A stretch of DNA of 64,000 bases from Pogona vitticeps. Its lineage: Eukaryota > Chordata > Lepidosauria > Squamata > Agamidae. The stretch is taken from the NCBI RefSeq assembly GCF_051106095.1, contig NC_135786.1, positions 215,147,001 through 215,211,000 on the forward strand, written 5' to 3'. The stretch's first letter is position 1. Every line of letters begins with the position of its first letter. The translations under genes and the position numbers were made by a program. Shown here piece by piece: positions 52,991 to 64,000 of this stretch. Under the pieces are notes generated by a model that had not been told where the DNA came from, did no database searches, and was given only the letters and a program-made list of their open reading frames with translations.

Positions 52991-55900
52991 GCGTTATTTC
53001 TCTTTCCCGCCCCCCCCCCCAAAAAGTAGTGGTGTTGGTCTGTTTTAGCATGTAATAAAGCAGACCAAAAACCTTGTGATGTCTTGAAGAGTAGTAGAGT
53101 CATTATAGCATGAGGATTCCTGTATTGCAGTCCCACTTCTTCAACCATAAATGGTGCAACATTTCGTCCCCAAGTGCGTCTAGGGTAGTGTAGCTGCTCG
53201 CCCGGAAGGAAACAAGTGTGCAATGGGGGTATAGAAGATGACAATTGCATTATTTATACTAGTAATTAACCTTTGAAGTGTTGATTACATGAAGAGTCTG
53301 GCAACGTAATTAACTGTGAGTTGAGGGCTAGCACGCAACTGTTAACGCTTTTTTCTTTAAAATGGCTAGGCTTTTTTTAAATCCCTCTGAATTATCGAAG
53401 CAAGGAGTAGAGTTTTGAAAAAAAAGAGTCATGCGGTGGCCAGAGTGATTCGGAAAAGGAAACTTTTTTTCCTGTACACAAGATGGTTTTGTAAACCAGT
53501 TTCTGGGTATATAGAATCGAGGTACTGTTTAAACCACCAATTGCAGGCTGAAATTTGTGGATATGTCCCAATTCAGTGTCTATCTTTCAAACCACCCCTT
53601 GAAACTTCCTTTTTGAGATCAATGAAGCAGGTTCTAGGATGTGTTTTTCAGTCTGACGGTTGCCTGCTCTTATTTCTGGTGTCCATTGATTCTCTTTTGT
53701 ATAGATTGTTCTGGTCGCCCCTAGACAGAAGGGCACGGCTGACAGAAGATGGCATTTAGTTATACTAACATGTAAAGGAGCTCCTCCTATTGTAGGTAAC
53801 CATGTTTGGAGCTGTAATGGTCCTGTCACAATAGATGTGGGGACAGAGATGGCATTCTGTTCTACAGCAGGATTTATTTATTTATTTATTTGTTTGTTTG
53901 TTTGTTTGTTTGTTTGTACCCCGCTCATCTGGTCTAAAAGGCCACTCTTTTAGATCCAGGTTGTGTGACCTCTTATCAGAGGTTAGTTGTTTTAAGATTT
54001 AGGGCTGTCTATATATAAGTACCAGCCTGCTGACCAAAACCTGTGGGAGGGAAATATTGTCCAGAAAAAGTTGCAGTGGATATATAGGGATGCAAATGCT
54101 TTTATATGAGCCTGCAAGCCCTAATTTGTTTAGGATTATAGCCTAGAAGTGTTAACAGCTCTGGTAGATTCCAGTTGTTGTAGTCTTAAAAAATAACTTT
54201 TCCAAGTTCAAGGAATAAGCCCTATCAGATCTTTACCACAGCGCCATCCATCATTTTGAACATAACATTTTTTTCTCATAGAGCACACATTTTTCTCATT
54301 ATGGGAGTGCTCCTTGGCACAAATTAAACTTGAAATGGCAAAACTGCCATCATCTTTGTTAAACAGCGAACACTGTGCTTTAAGAAATGTAAACACAAGT
54401 CCAGCTGCTAGTTTCGTTGGACCTATAGTCAAAACCAGGGTTGCTCCTCTTGTGTGAACAATTTCAGACAAACGTCTGTCTTGAAGTTAACATCTGGTCA
54501 AATATGCTATAGAATCATTAAGAACAGGTATTTTAAATTGGCAATTAAATAAAATGTGCCCAAAGTAAAAGCATGTTAATTATGATTTTTATTTGTATTG
54601 TACTTGATCAATACAGTGCAATAGTAAAAAACAAAATAACACCAATAGGTCACACGTTACTGCAGTTTTATTTATTCTTAATTTTTTTAAACCAAATGGT
54701 TTAACAGTTGGCTCTTTATGGAGTGAACCAAGCCGATTTAAAAATGTTTGCAGGATTTTATCAGAACTACTCACCAGCCTGGCCAATACATCAATAGTTT
54801 ATGACTGCTTGTCAACTCTGGTTGTACAAACATCAGAAAAATCACTGGTGGTTCATGGTCCAAACGGGAAGAGGTGCATGCTACCTGCACATCTGAAGTA
54901 CAAACTAGCAGGTTTTTTTAAAGTCCCCAAATTTGGCCAAATGTGTTGAATGGATTAGCCACACTTAGATGTATTAGATTACACTTAGAAATGTTATTTT
55001 ACAACCAAATAATAGTAATAACTGCAGCATTTTTCAAAACACAAAAACAGCGGGTGTGCAACTCAGGTTTGCCTCTTGCCTTGGGGGGCAAAAAGTGCTC
55101 AAGTACCAAAAAAACCACAATATTTTATTTTCCTTAATGCTCAAGAGCTGATTGTTGTCTACAAGACGGGCAGAAAAAGGCAAAGTGAGATCTGGCCCAC
55201 CAGTGCTGAAACTACAGTAGATATATCTATATCATCTATATACTGTATCTTTAAAAATAAAAAAGACAAAAACGTTGTAGCACCTTAAAGACTAAAGGCT
55301 GTATGGACAAGTGAAAGCTCACTAAAATACAGTACAGTATAGCAATTAGTCTTCAAGGTGCCACATTTCTGTCCTCATTTTTTAAATTTTTGTTTTGTTT
55401 TTGCCTGATATGCCAGCTCAGCCTGAAGCAGCTATCTCTTCTAAATCTATATCTATATATCTATATTTCTGGTGAGAGTGTTGGTCTTTCAGATTTAGGC
55501 AGTTCTTACCCTCACGTCAAGGCAAGGGGGGAAAAAGACCTTCCCGTTTACAAACCTCCATAAACTGAAGTTTTTAAAGTTTAGACTAGACTTGGCATCA
55601 GTGTTTCCCATTGAAAAATGGCCTGTTTCTACTTTATTGTGTTGTTAGAAAAGAATCTAATTAAGAAATAGTGGATCTCATGTTTCCTCTGCGTTGACAT
55701 GTTTGAGCTTAGTGATTAACAGAACTGGCAATAGATAACACCATAAACAGTCCCAGTTAAATCTATTTTGATTGAATGAATTTGGTGTACATTTTCCTAA
55801 GACTTACGTATATAGCGAGCCTCTGGCTGGTAGAAACTGTATACATAATGGTGAAAAAATTGTGGCTGCTTCTGCTTCCCACTCTGAAGCAGACAGCACG

Positions 55901-56518
55901 AGATTGCGACAGTCCATAGCCTCCATTCCAGTATTAATTAGCTTGTCTCACCAACCAGAGCTGTAATATATATAAATGAAATTCTAGAAAGGCATCAGTA
56001 AGAACAAGATGTGGAAGACAAATGGAAAACATGCACCAATAAAAGGGCTGATCCAGCAAAAGTGCACATGGAGCCTTTGAAGTTGTTTCAAGGACTGCAT
56101 GTTTTAATTTCTGGAGTAATCACACGACGATGGAAGCAAACAAAAGAATGTCAGATCAGCTTGTGCATCTTCTGGACCAAATGTAGATGATGGGTACCAG
56201 TGATTGTCATGGCCATTAAAACCATTACGACTTTTTATATTGGACTTTTAAATCTCTGATGTGAGAAAGAGTTGTGAACATGGAGAACGCAGTGCCAGAG
56301 CTTTTTAGTAGGGTTAAAATTCCAAGGCTTACAGAAAGTTCCAAGTGTCACAGAAGGCTTGACACAAATAAACCCAAAGGTCTTAGTAATTTGGCAAATA
56401 ATTCCCCTGAAATTCATCGTTTGAAATGTTTCCATAGTTCATTCTTGTGAGCGGCCTTGTTTGTACTTCAATTACCATGACAGTACATTCATAATGAACA
56501 CTTATGATACAAACAAGT
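52991..56518. other. Intergenic, no gene seen
   Basis: No frame here shows a known domain or splice-consistent exons. It contains a (TTTA)n(TTTG)n LINE-tail-like tract at about 53,871-53,945 (antisense, ending in TACCCCGCTCATCTGGTC) and a hairpin repeat A copy at 55,265. Confidence -1.
55265..55372. repeat. Degraded hairpin repeat A
   Basis: Left arm GTAGCACCTTAAAGACTAA, right arm TTAGTCTTCAAGGTGCCACA, with GGACAAGTGAAAGCTCACTA in the loop side. Shorter and more degraded than the copy at 14,129. Confidence -1.
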
Positions 56519-56530
56519 TAAATTCTTCAG

Positions 56531-56590
56531 ATGGTTGTTGTAACGTTTTCAGGCTGTTCAGCCATCCGATCCCAGCCGTGAAAGCCTTCA
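56531..56590 (-). mobile_element. Foldback repeat B, copy 2 (internally deleted)
   Basis: 60 bp. On the - strand it starts TGAAGGCTTTCACGGCTGGG and ends CAACAACCAT. It is flanked by the perfect 12-bp duplication TAAATTCTTCAG at 56,519-56,530 and 56,591-56,602. Confidence -1.
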
Positions 56591-58057
56591 TAAATTCTTC
56601 AGAATTGCACTTTTGTACCATGTTCCAGGATAATTTTTCTGTATAAATGGTTGGGTCACTATTGTTGTATATACTCCCATAGGAACAGAGGAACACTTAA
56701 GAGCATCAGGTTTTAGCTCTGAAATCAAAGCAAACAGGATACTGCTGATCTTTCAGTGCTAGTTGTATTCCAGTTTTTCAAAAGCATGTTTTTTTCTCAA
56801 AAGATATTTTATTGTAATGCCATTAACTACTGAATTACTCTGCCCCTCCAAAAGAGCATCAATGTTTTAAATGTGTAGGGTCAGGAAACACAAGTACTGT
56901 ATTGTTATGTGTATAAGCTTTAAAATATATCACATGTTTGTTTTTTGAAGAAGACTATTACTCTGCCTATAACTGGATTAATTTTGGTTTGTCTAATGAA
57001 GGATTTTTCATCTACTAAAGAAACAAGCAGGTGCCATTTTATATTAAAACACTTATCTGTTTTGCCAGCTGTTTGGTGAGTCAGTTTTTCCATTAAAGGA
57101 AGGATATACATTGATACCCTACATGCGAAGTAAAAATGCCATGACTTTCCAGTGTTTTACACCTTCCAAATGTGCAGTGAAGATGAGCAGTGAAAAGATC
57201 CTAAGGAAGCAGATTTTTTAAAAAGTTTAGTTGATAAATTGCCCAGCTGAGATGGTCTACAACCTGGCCTAGCAGTCTGGTCCATTATTATGTTTGATTG
57301 CTTTGTATATGTAATCTGAGAATTTAGAGGAAACCTTACAAGTCTGCCACATCTGGTAGAAGGAGACTCGTGTTCTGCAAATCTGCTAAAATGGAAAAGA
57401 AACAGGAGTGGTATAGCACAATAATGAAATACCTACAATGTTGAATGTTTATTTCTATCTAACACAGATTTTAAAGGAGAGGGCTAACAAAGCCAGGAAC
57501 ATTACTTCAAGGTAATGGTGCCAAATAGTGCCATCAAAAAGAATGCTGTTACGTATTGAACCAAGTTTATTTGCTGATTGAAAACATCACTGGCTTCTTT
57601 GGAGAACAGACACACAACCTCTCTCTTGTCCTCCAGTAAATACTCTCAAGGAGGACCTGGTCACAACCAAAGTAGGTCTGTTGTTTGGCCATTGTTACAG
57701 CTCCTGAATAGGCAGCTTGTAAACTCTATCTATGGGACTTGGCACATGCTACATACAGTATTTACCTCACCAATGAATTATGATTCCCATTCTTGAGATG
57801 ACTCTGAGCCTCTGGTATTGGCACTTCAGCATGTTCAAATACAAGAGATAATGCCTTGATTCCCCTTGTATCTTGAAAAACAAGAATGAAGTGGCAGTAA
57901 GGGAATCTAACCTCATTTCCATTCACTAGCAAATCCCAGATGATTAATCCCAGATGATTAATCACACCCATGAATCACACCCCTCTCTTTGTCACTCAGA
58001 TCCTCCACCAGTACCTTATTAATAAAGTATATATTTTAAAGGGACTGAAGACAGATA

Positions 58058-58180
58058 TGTATTCGCGAAGGCTTTCACTGCCGAGATCTAATGGTTGTTG
58101 TGGCCACAGAGACTGGTGAAACGTTAGGAAGAACAAACTTCAGAAGACGGCCGAAGAGCCCGAAAAACCCACAACAACCA
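58058..58180 (+). mobile_element. Foldback repeat B, copy 3
   Basis: 123 bp. Head TGTATTCGCGAAGGCTTTCA, tail CCCACAACAACCA. Part of the central palindrome is missing. It is flanked by the perfect 12-bp duplication TGAAGACAGATA at 58,046-58,057 and 58,181-58,192. Confidence -1.
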
Positions 58181-58192
58181 TGAAGACAGATA

Positions 58193-60886
58193 CCTAATTT
58201 AATCAGACTACAGATGCATCTAAATTCAGTATTGTCTACACTGACTGCCAGAAAAGGCAGTAGTCCTTTCCTGTCCTACCAGAAGATGCCAGAGATTGAA
58301 TCTGGGACCTTGTGCCTGAAAGATGCGCACTCTACACTGTCACTCATCCTTAAAAATACTTTGTGACAGACATGACAACAAATAAAAAACAAATCGCAAT
58401 ATTTGTAGGAAACCACTGATTCGTTGAATATCTGTTGCTGCGTATTCATCAATTCTGAAACACCCCCCCCAATGAATATGAAAGGACAAATATTTACCTG
58501 TTTTTTTTATGCATCCCCTTAGGCAGAGAGGGAAGGCTAAGATGCTGGAATGGCAGCTTCCGTTCTGGCAGCCTAGCCTTGCCTCTCTGCCTCTGCACCC
58601 ACCAAACAGCTAATCGGTGGGCCTATAGGCAGAGAGGGAAGGCTTAGGTTGCCAGAATGGAAGCTGCTGCCTCTGTCTGCAAAGACAGTAACGCCAGCAG
58701 TGAGGAGGCAGCAGCAGAGATGGCAGCAACGGCATCAGCAGAGGCAACAGGATAAGGTAGGGAGGCAATGGGGATAGTGGGAAGGGGGCAGGTGGGTCAG
58801 CGCTCTCGCTCTCTCTCCCTATCTCTCTCTTTTAAGATACCCATGGGTAAAACATTAGTAATTATGTGGTTTGTCAATTTTAATGAACCACAAACCAAGA
58901 CGAACCACCATTTTGGCAGTTTGTCCCCATTTCTACTTTGTGATCATGTTGATGGACAATCCTTCCTTCCCAAAGAGGGTGTGGGTGGGGTGAGGGAGAA
59001 TAGCAAGAACAGGATTTCTCCATTCTTGACAGCTCTATCAGAAGATGATCATTAATCCTGAGTATTAGTGCAAGCCACTGGCCCTCATTAGTTTATTTCA
59101 ACTGTAGACGGTTCCTAGCGCTGCTTCAAATCCAAGATTTCTTCATCACATTTCTTATTTAAGGTCTTGAAGTTCCTGGTAAAGGAGAAAGAGCCAGAGT
59201 ATTGATATAATATCAAAATGTAACAATTAAATCATAGCTGTGAGAGAAAAAAAGAACAAATAATTTTAATGATGATGGGATGAAATTCAAATGAGAAAAA
59301 AACGCAAATGAAAAAGCAATCACGTATTATTTTTTCTCCTCCAACAGGCTGTCTCCCATATAATTCAACACAGAAAATGTGGCATACCCAGTTTTGCGAC
59401 CAGTGTGTGCAGCTGATAGCAGGAAGAATAGCTTGCCTTTTGGAGTCATATAAATGAACAGGATTCTGACCAAGATTGTTCATATTTGCAAACTCAGGTT
59501 GTTATATACAATGTTTAGGCCCATTTCACACTTAATGATATGAACATCTTCCATTTACTATGAACGTCTTCCCTATGCACTTTTAGATTAACAGAAATTA
59601 AATTATATCCATATTCCATATCCAGGTTATGAAGTGTTCTCCCTCAGCAGGTCAGGTTGGCACACTTCCCCTGACAGCTGAAGACCCACATTTTCAGGCA
59701 GGCTTTTAACAATCATGAGTGAGTCACTGAATGCCATTTCTTAGTTGAGATAGTTTTTAATATTTCATATTTTTAAAAATAATTCAATGTATTTTAATCA
59801 ATTTTTTAATTTAATGGCTTTTGATGTATAACTCAATGTGGTTTTAATTCTACTATTTTTAATACTGTGAGCCACCTTGCATCTCTTTATTGGGAGAAAG
59901 ATGGTCTATAAATAAGACAAATAGACAAACAGACAAATAAATATGTATTTTGGTCCTTTTTATACATCTTGTTAAGAACGTCTTCTTTCCATTTGCTTCT
60001 CTACTTGTGAGTATGGCTAGTGGGCTATGTAATGTCAGAAATGGCCTTTTAAAACTTTATGACAGCTTTATAACAACTAAAATATGTAATACCAATTGCA
60101 ATTTTCAAAAGAGCTTTAACCTCAAGCAATATGAATGTTTAAAGAACTGCTTTAGGTGTGACTTGGGTTTTTTTAATGTGTCTGGTGTAATCTGGGTTTT
60201 AGCAAAAAAAAAAAAAAAAAAAGAATTCTGCCTATTTGATAAACAGCTAAATTTTATTTCACCACTGGTGATTGAAAACAATGTATCACAAGGCAAATCT
60301 CTCTGGAAAAGATAATAATGCCAGAAAGATAGAAAGCAGTAGGAAAAAAAGAAGATCTAAGATGAGATCAATAAAGGAAGTACTACCCAATTACCTAATT
60401 CTGCAACTCAGGGTGATTAAGGATAAAACCTTTTGAAGGTGATTATCCATAGGTTCACTGTAAACTGGAAGCAACACATGGCACTTAACAAGAGCAATTA
60501 AAAAAGATCCACCAGCAGACCTGAGGGCAGCATGCCAATTTACACAGAGCTCTGTCTTCCAAGAGAGGGGAGTAGGCAGCAGGTTTACAAGGAACAACTG
60601 GAAGGCTACCATGGTATCATTTTGCCTCATGATATGGCTTACTCTGCAGAACCTCTTAGGAGAGTAGATAGTTCTGACAGCAGATATAGATAATATTCAG
60701 ATAGTAAATGCTTACTGTTTACTGCACTGTTTCAGGTAAAGATACATCTGGTTTCAGTATCAGTTAACAGCATCAACTTCATTTCAAATTGTGTGCCTGG
60801 AATCCTATTACTTATGTCAACATAAGTGCAATGGCATAAATTACCAGTAGTTAAGGAATTGCTGCATGTGACAAGGAATGCAAGTA
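58193..60886. other. Intergenic, no gene seen
   Basis: Holds a GC-rich inverted and direct repeat around 58,520-58,665 (GGCAGAGAGGGAAGGCT occurs twice, with a complementary CCTTGCCTCTCTGCC between). A LINE-tail-like end lies at about 59,865-59,945 (GTGAGCCACCTTGCATC, then TCTATAAATAAGACAAAT). No supportable coding frame. Confidence -1.
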
Positions 60887-61255
60887 CAGTGGTGTCTCGC
60901 TTAACGAGCGCACCGTATAACGATGAAATCGCATAGCGATCCGTTTTTTCGGATCGCTAATGCGATCACTCAACTTTTTTTAATGGGGAAAAATTCGCTT
61001 TGCGAAGACCGGTAAGCGTTTCGCTTACCGATCTTCGCAAAACGACCCCTGCTGATCAGCTGTTCGGCGAGGCGAGGGCGCGAAAATGGCTGCCGGCCAT
61101 CCTGAAGCATCGCTGAACGGTGAGTATTTGGCCCATTTGGAACGCATTAAACAATGTTTAATGCGTTCCAATGGAAATCGCTGCCCCGTTCAGCGATGCT
61201 TCAGCATAGCGAAGGTTAATCCGGAACGGATTAACCTTGCTATGCGAGGCACCAC
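60887..61255. mobile_element. Tigger-like (TcMar) MITE, right end decayed
   Basis: Left terminus CAGTGGTGTCTCGCTTAACG after TA. The right side ends TATGCGAGGCACCACG, lacking a clean CTG-TA. Interior blocks are shared with the copies at 9,918 and 51,050 (e.g. TTTAATGCGTTCCAATGG). Confidence -1.
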
Positions 61256-61568
61256 GATTGGCTCCATCAATGGTAGCAATTTGCCACTACAGTTTATGCT
61301 GCACCACTAAAGCTAGCATATATCAATGATAGGATCTGACCCAACAGTAGATAAAGAAACTATTCAAATAGTTGAGGGTGTGATCAGATGACAAAAAAGG
61401 TAGGCGTCTCAGTGCATTGGAAAGGGAAGGGATCATCCTCAAAGCAATCCTTTCATTTGTCATCAAGTCACTCCAGCCTAGTCTCAAAAAATAGTAGAAC
61501 TGGGTTGTGTTAGAGCCCTATTCCCTGTATATCTTGTGATCACCAGAAAATAGCTTGCAGTAGAGCTA

Positions 61569-61850
61569 GTGGTCCCTAACCTTTTCCAAACTGGACTGGT
61601 TGGAGGGATCTGTGGGGGGTCACCCCTGCTCCCACAGGGGTTCAGCATGCTTGCAGGTGGGTGAGGTGCGCACTTGCACATGTGCAGATGTGCAGGGCAT
61701 GCTTGCAGGTGGATGGGGTGTGCTTGTGCATGTGAGTGTGCATGGGGGGAGTGCGTGCAGGGGGGCAGGACATCTGTCTCCATGGCCCAGTCCTGCAAAT
61801 GCCACGGACCAGCACCGGGCCACAGATCAGGGGTTGGAGACTCCTGCACT
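61569..61850. mobile_element. hAT-type MITE with GT/GC-rich core
   Basis: Left end TAGTGGTCCCTAACCTTTTC, right end GATCAGGGGTTGGAGACTCC with GGACCAGCACCGGGCCACAG before it; these are diverged inverted repeats of hAT type. The centre is a degenerate minisatellite-like stretch in which GCATGCTTGCAGGTGG occurs twice. No clear target duplication is seen. Confidence -1.
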
Positions 61851-61913
61851 AGACCATGCTGCAAATAGTTCAAAATGTGGGCTCTATGCCAGTGTGATTA
61901 CACCCTGATATGT

Positions 61914-62171
61914 ACAGTAGGACCCTCATATCCATGGGATCAGTATCCTCAGTTTCACACCTCTACAGTTTGAAAATATTAAAAGAAAAAGGTAGAAATA
62001 TGTATTTTCACAATGTATTTACCAGAACTAGCCACTAGAGGGAGGTAGTTCTGGTATTACATCATAAAAATAAGTAGTTTTAGATTATTATTTTTAACCA
62101 TTGTATATATAGTGTTTGCTATTATCCACAGCTTGGAATCAATTCCCCAAGGACAGAGGATCCTATTATAT
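61914..62171. mobile_element. TA-flanked MITE, 0.26 kb, second Tigger-like family
   Basis: Left end TACAGTAGGACCCTCATATC; the right end read on the - strand is TATAATAGGATCCTCTGTCC. The arms are diverged inverted repeats of about 35 bp. No ORF. Confidence -1.
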
Positions 62172-62220
62172 TTACTTCCAACAAAGCATTGGCAAGAATA
62201 TTTCAAGGATTATTAGGATT

Positions 62221-62460
62221 TTTTGTAGGTTTTTTGGGCTGTTTGACCGTACTCTGGTGGTTTTTCTTCCTAACATTTCACCAGTCTCTGTGGCCAGCAT
62301 TTTCAGAGGACTCTGTCTGAGTTCTAACTCCTGTCCTCTGAAGATGCCGGCCACAGAGGCTGGTGAAATGTTAGGAAGAAAAACCTCCAGAACACAGCAA
62401 ACAGCCCAAAAAACCTACAACAACCATCATATCCCAGCCATGAAAAGCCTTCGAGAATAC
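62221..62460 (-). mobile_element. Foldback repeat B, copy 4 (longest)
   Basis: 240 bp and the most complete palindrome: GTTTTTCTTCCTAACATTTC on the left pairs with GAAATGTTAGGAAGAAAAAC on the right around a central AGTTCTAACTCC. On the - strand the head reads GTATTCTCGAAGGCTTTTCA. It is flanked by ATTATTAGGATT (62,209-62,220) and ATTATTAAGATT (62,461-62,472), a 12-bp duplication with one difference. Confidence -1.
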
Positions 62461-62472
62461 ATTATTAAGATT

Positions 62473-64000
62473 AGTGATAGGAAAGCACTGAGTAAAGTCC
62501 ATCGTGAAGGACTAATCATGCTAAAGGCATACTTTCATTGTCTTTCGGTGGATATTGATGTTGCCTCACAAAAGCTGAGGTAAAGGCTGGTGTGTGAGTA
62601 GGTCTTTCTGGCAGTACTGGATGATCACTCTTCAATGTAAGAATGGATGAGAGACCTACATTTAAAAAAATTCAAGCAAAGAAACATTTGAAAATTGTGG
62701 AAAAGGTCAGAACTGTCAGAGCAAAAAGCATTAAGAAAGGCAGCTTATTTTTTAAAAATGCCCCAATCAACAAAATGCACAGAAGACAACTGATGTGAAG
62801 GTCTGTGAGGCAGAAAGCCATGGCATAATGGCTTATGCTGTATACTGTATATGTCTGAGTGTTGAAGCTTGAGTACTAGATAGTTAGAGGCACTCAAGCA
62901 TTGAGGACATCTGAAGAAAACTTCATAATAAAAGCTAATCATAAAACGAAGTGTATATCAGAAATACTGTAGAGAGAATGATGGGCTACATTGGGCAGGT
63001 AACTTATAGCCCATCATAACTTGATGAGCTCCAAATCCCGTTAGATGAAGCAAGCATGGCCAATGGCCAGGAATGATAGGAACTATAGTCCAGCATCTAG
63101 AAGACTAATGCTTCAGCACCCCACAACTACTTTGACAATCCCGATGGTAAATATCAAGAATATTTAACATATGTGATCGTTTTGGCACAAAGAAATCAGG
63201 GGGCCACGGTTCCTGTCATGCTGGCTGGCAGATTCTGGAAATTGGAAGTTAAAGAAGTAATTTTGCCATGCTCTGCATATGGATAGCAGAGGACAGACAA
63301 GTTTTTGAAAAACTGTCAGAAGGAGAAATACAGAATGTCCGGACGTTGCTAATGCGGTTAGTGAGAAAATGAGCAGCAAATGGATAGATAACCATCATTC
63401 TCTAGGCACAGAACCTGAGGAAAAGCTGACCTGTATAAGCTGATGATGCTATTGATTTTTTCTCCAGATCGTCTTGAATCTTTAGGAGAACTCTTTCTTG
63501 CTGGAGAGCTTCTAGATATTTTGAATAAGTCCAGGAAAGCTGTAAAAACCATGTAAAATTGAAGGAAACACAATTTATTTATTTGCTTGATTGCTTGTTT
63601 GTTTGTTTGTTTGTTTATGCCCCTGCCTATTTCAGAGGAATTCAGGATGGACTACGGTAATTAAAACACCTTTAAGGCTATTTTAAAACACTTTAAAACG
63701 ATTTAAAGCAAATCCACAGAATCAAGGAACATGACACAAAGCCAGAATCCTATTGCTTAGTTATGCTGGTGTAGACACAATGGTGTAAACTGCAGCAGGA
63801 AACGATACTAGTTAAAAAAACTGTTGCTTGCGTCCCTCATTGTGCACCAATTCATAGGAACAGTGCACAAAATGGATTGCAAACAGGGATTTGTTAACTA
63901 TTAGCAATTTTTTTGCTATGATTTATGTCATTGTGCTGACAATGTAATTAATCAATGAGAATGACATCATCAGCTGTGGCAACTGCTGCCAATTAAACAC
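62473..64000. other. Intergenic, no gene seen
   Basis: Contains a degraded repeat at about 63,020-63,110 (GCATGGCCAATGGCCAG, TATAGTCCAGCATCTAGAA) and a (GTTT)n LINE-tail-like stretch near 63,570-63,660. No convincing exon of the next expected gene (RGS22 in human) is seen. Confidence -1.

Noticed and set aside
63471-63556. Short + strand frame (RLESLGELFLAGELLDILNK) after a pyrimidine tract and CAG
   Set aside because: It looks like a terminal exon, but only 28 codons exist, no upstream partner exon is seen on this strand, and the expected neighbour (RGS22 in human) lies on the other strand.
53000-64000. Search for exons of the next gene (RGS22 in human synteny)
   Set aside because: No frame showed an RGS domain or splice-consistent exons; its end probably lies beyond the window.

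Overview
This window is nuclear DNA from a vertebrate, most likely a squamate reptile (lizard or snake). The protein-coding exons are clearly amniote. The repeats are a squamate-like mixture: a Sauria-type SINE, tRNA-SINEs with RTE-type (ACAAC) and CR1-type tails, CR1/L2/L1 3' ends, a nearly intact RTE-like LINE, DIRS retrotransposons, a Tc1 element, and Tigger-like and hAT MITEs. No bacterial-type genes, CRISPR arrays or tRNA/rRNA genes were seen. Species cannot be named from this alone.

Two host genes are present. (1) On the + strand, from 5,410 to 45,458, lie the last 13 coding exons of VPS13B (COH1), a bridge-like lipid-transfer protein of the Golgi/endosome system. All introns are GT-AG, all phases agree, and the exons sum to 1,004 codons plus stop. 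The gene starts left of the window. (2) On the - strand, from about 52,800 to 50,653, lies COX6C, a small nuclear-encoded subunit of cytochrome c oxidase. It has two coding exons (77 aa) and a likely non-coding first exon in a CpG island at about 52.5-53.0 kb. The two genes converge, as VPS13B and COX6C do in human. The last 11 kb (53-64 kb) show no supportable gene.

Layout: 0-3.3 kb, a LINE antisense to VPS13B in its intron. 5.4-9.5 kb, five exons. 9.6-16.9 kb, an intron with a SINE split by MITEs, a hairpin element and a CR1 end. 16.9-18.8 kb, two exons, one very large. 19.9-23.9 kb, a decayed DIRS retrotransposon with all its diagnostic terminal and internal complementary repeats and a younger foldback element inside it. 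26.4-27.6 kb, two exons. 27.6-40 kb, the largest intron, with an L2 fragment, a second internally deleted DIRS copy, an L1 3' end split by two insertions, a Tc1 transposon, an L2 3' end and a 56-bp tandem repeat. 40-45.5 kb, the last four exons. 45.5-50.6 kb, intergenic, with a CR1 3' end and a solo LTR inside a SINE. 50.6-52.8 kb, COX6C with a mosaic of a Tigger MITE, a hAT MITE and SINEs in its introns. 53-64 kb, further MITEs and foldback elements.

The most interesting unexplained item is a foldback (hairpin) repeat present in four copies (22.6, 56.5, 58.1 and 62.2 kb). Every copy is flanked by a target-site duplication that I read as exactly 12 bp. Its ends are asymmetric, with a unique head on one side and usually an ACAACAACCA-like tail on the other. 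I cannot assign it to a transposon superfamily from the sequence. All family assignments were made by reading, without database searches.
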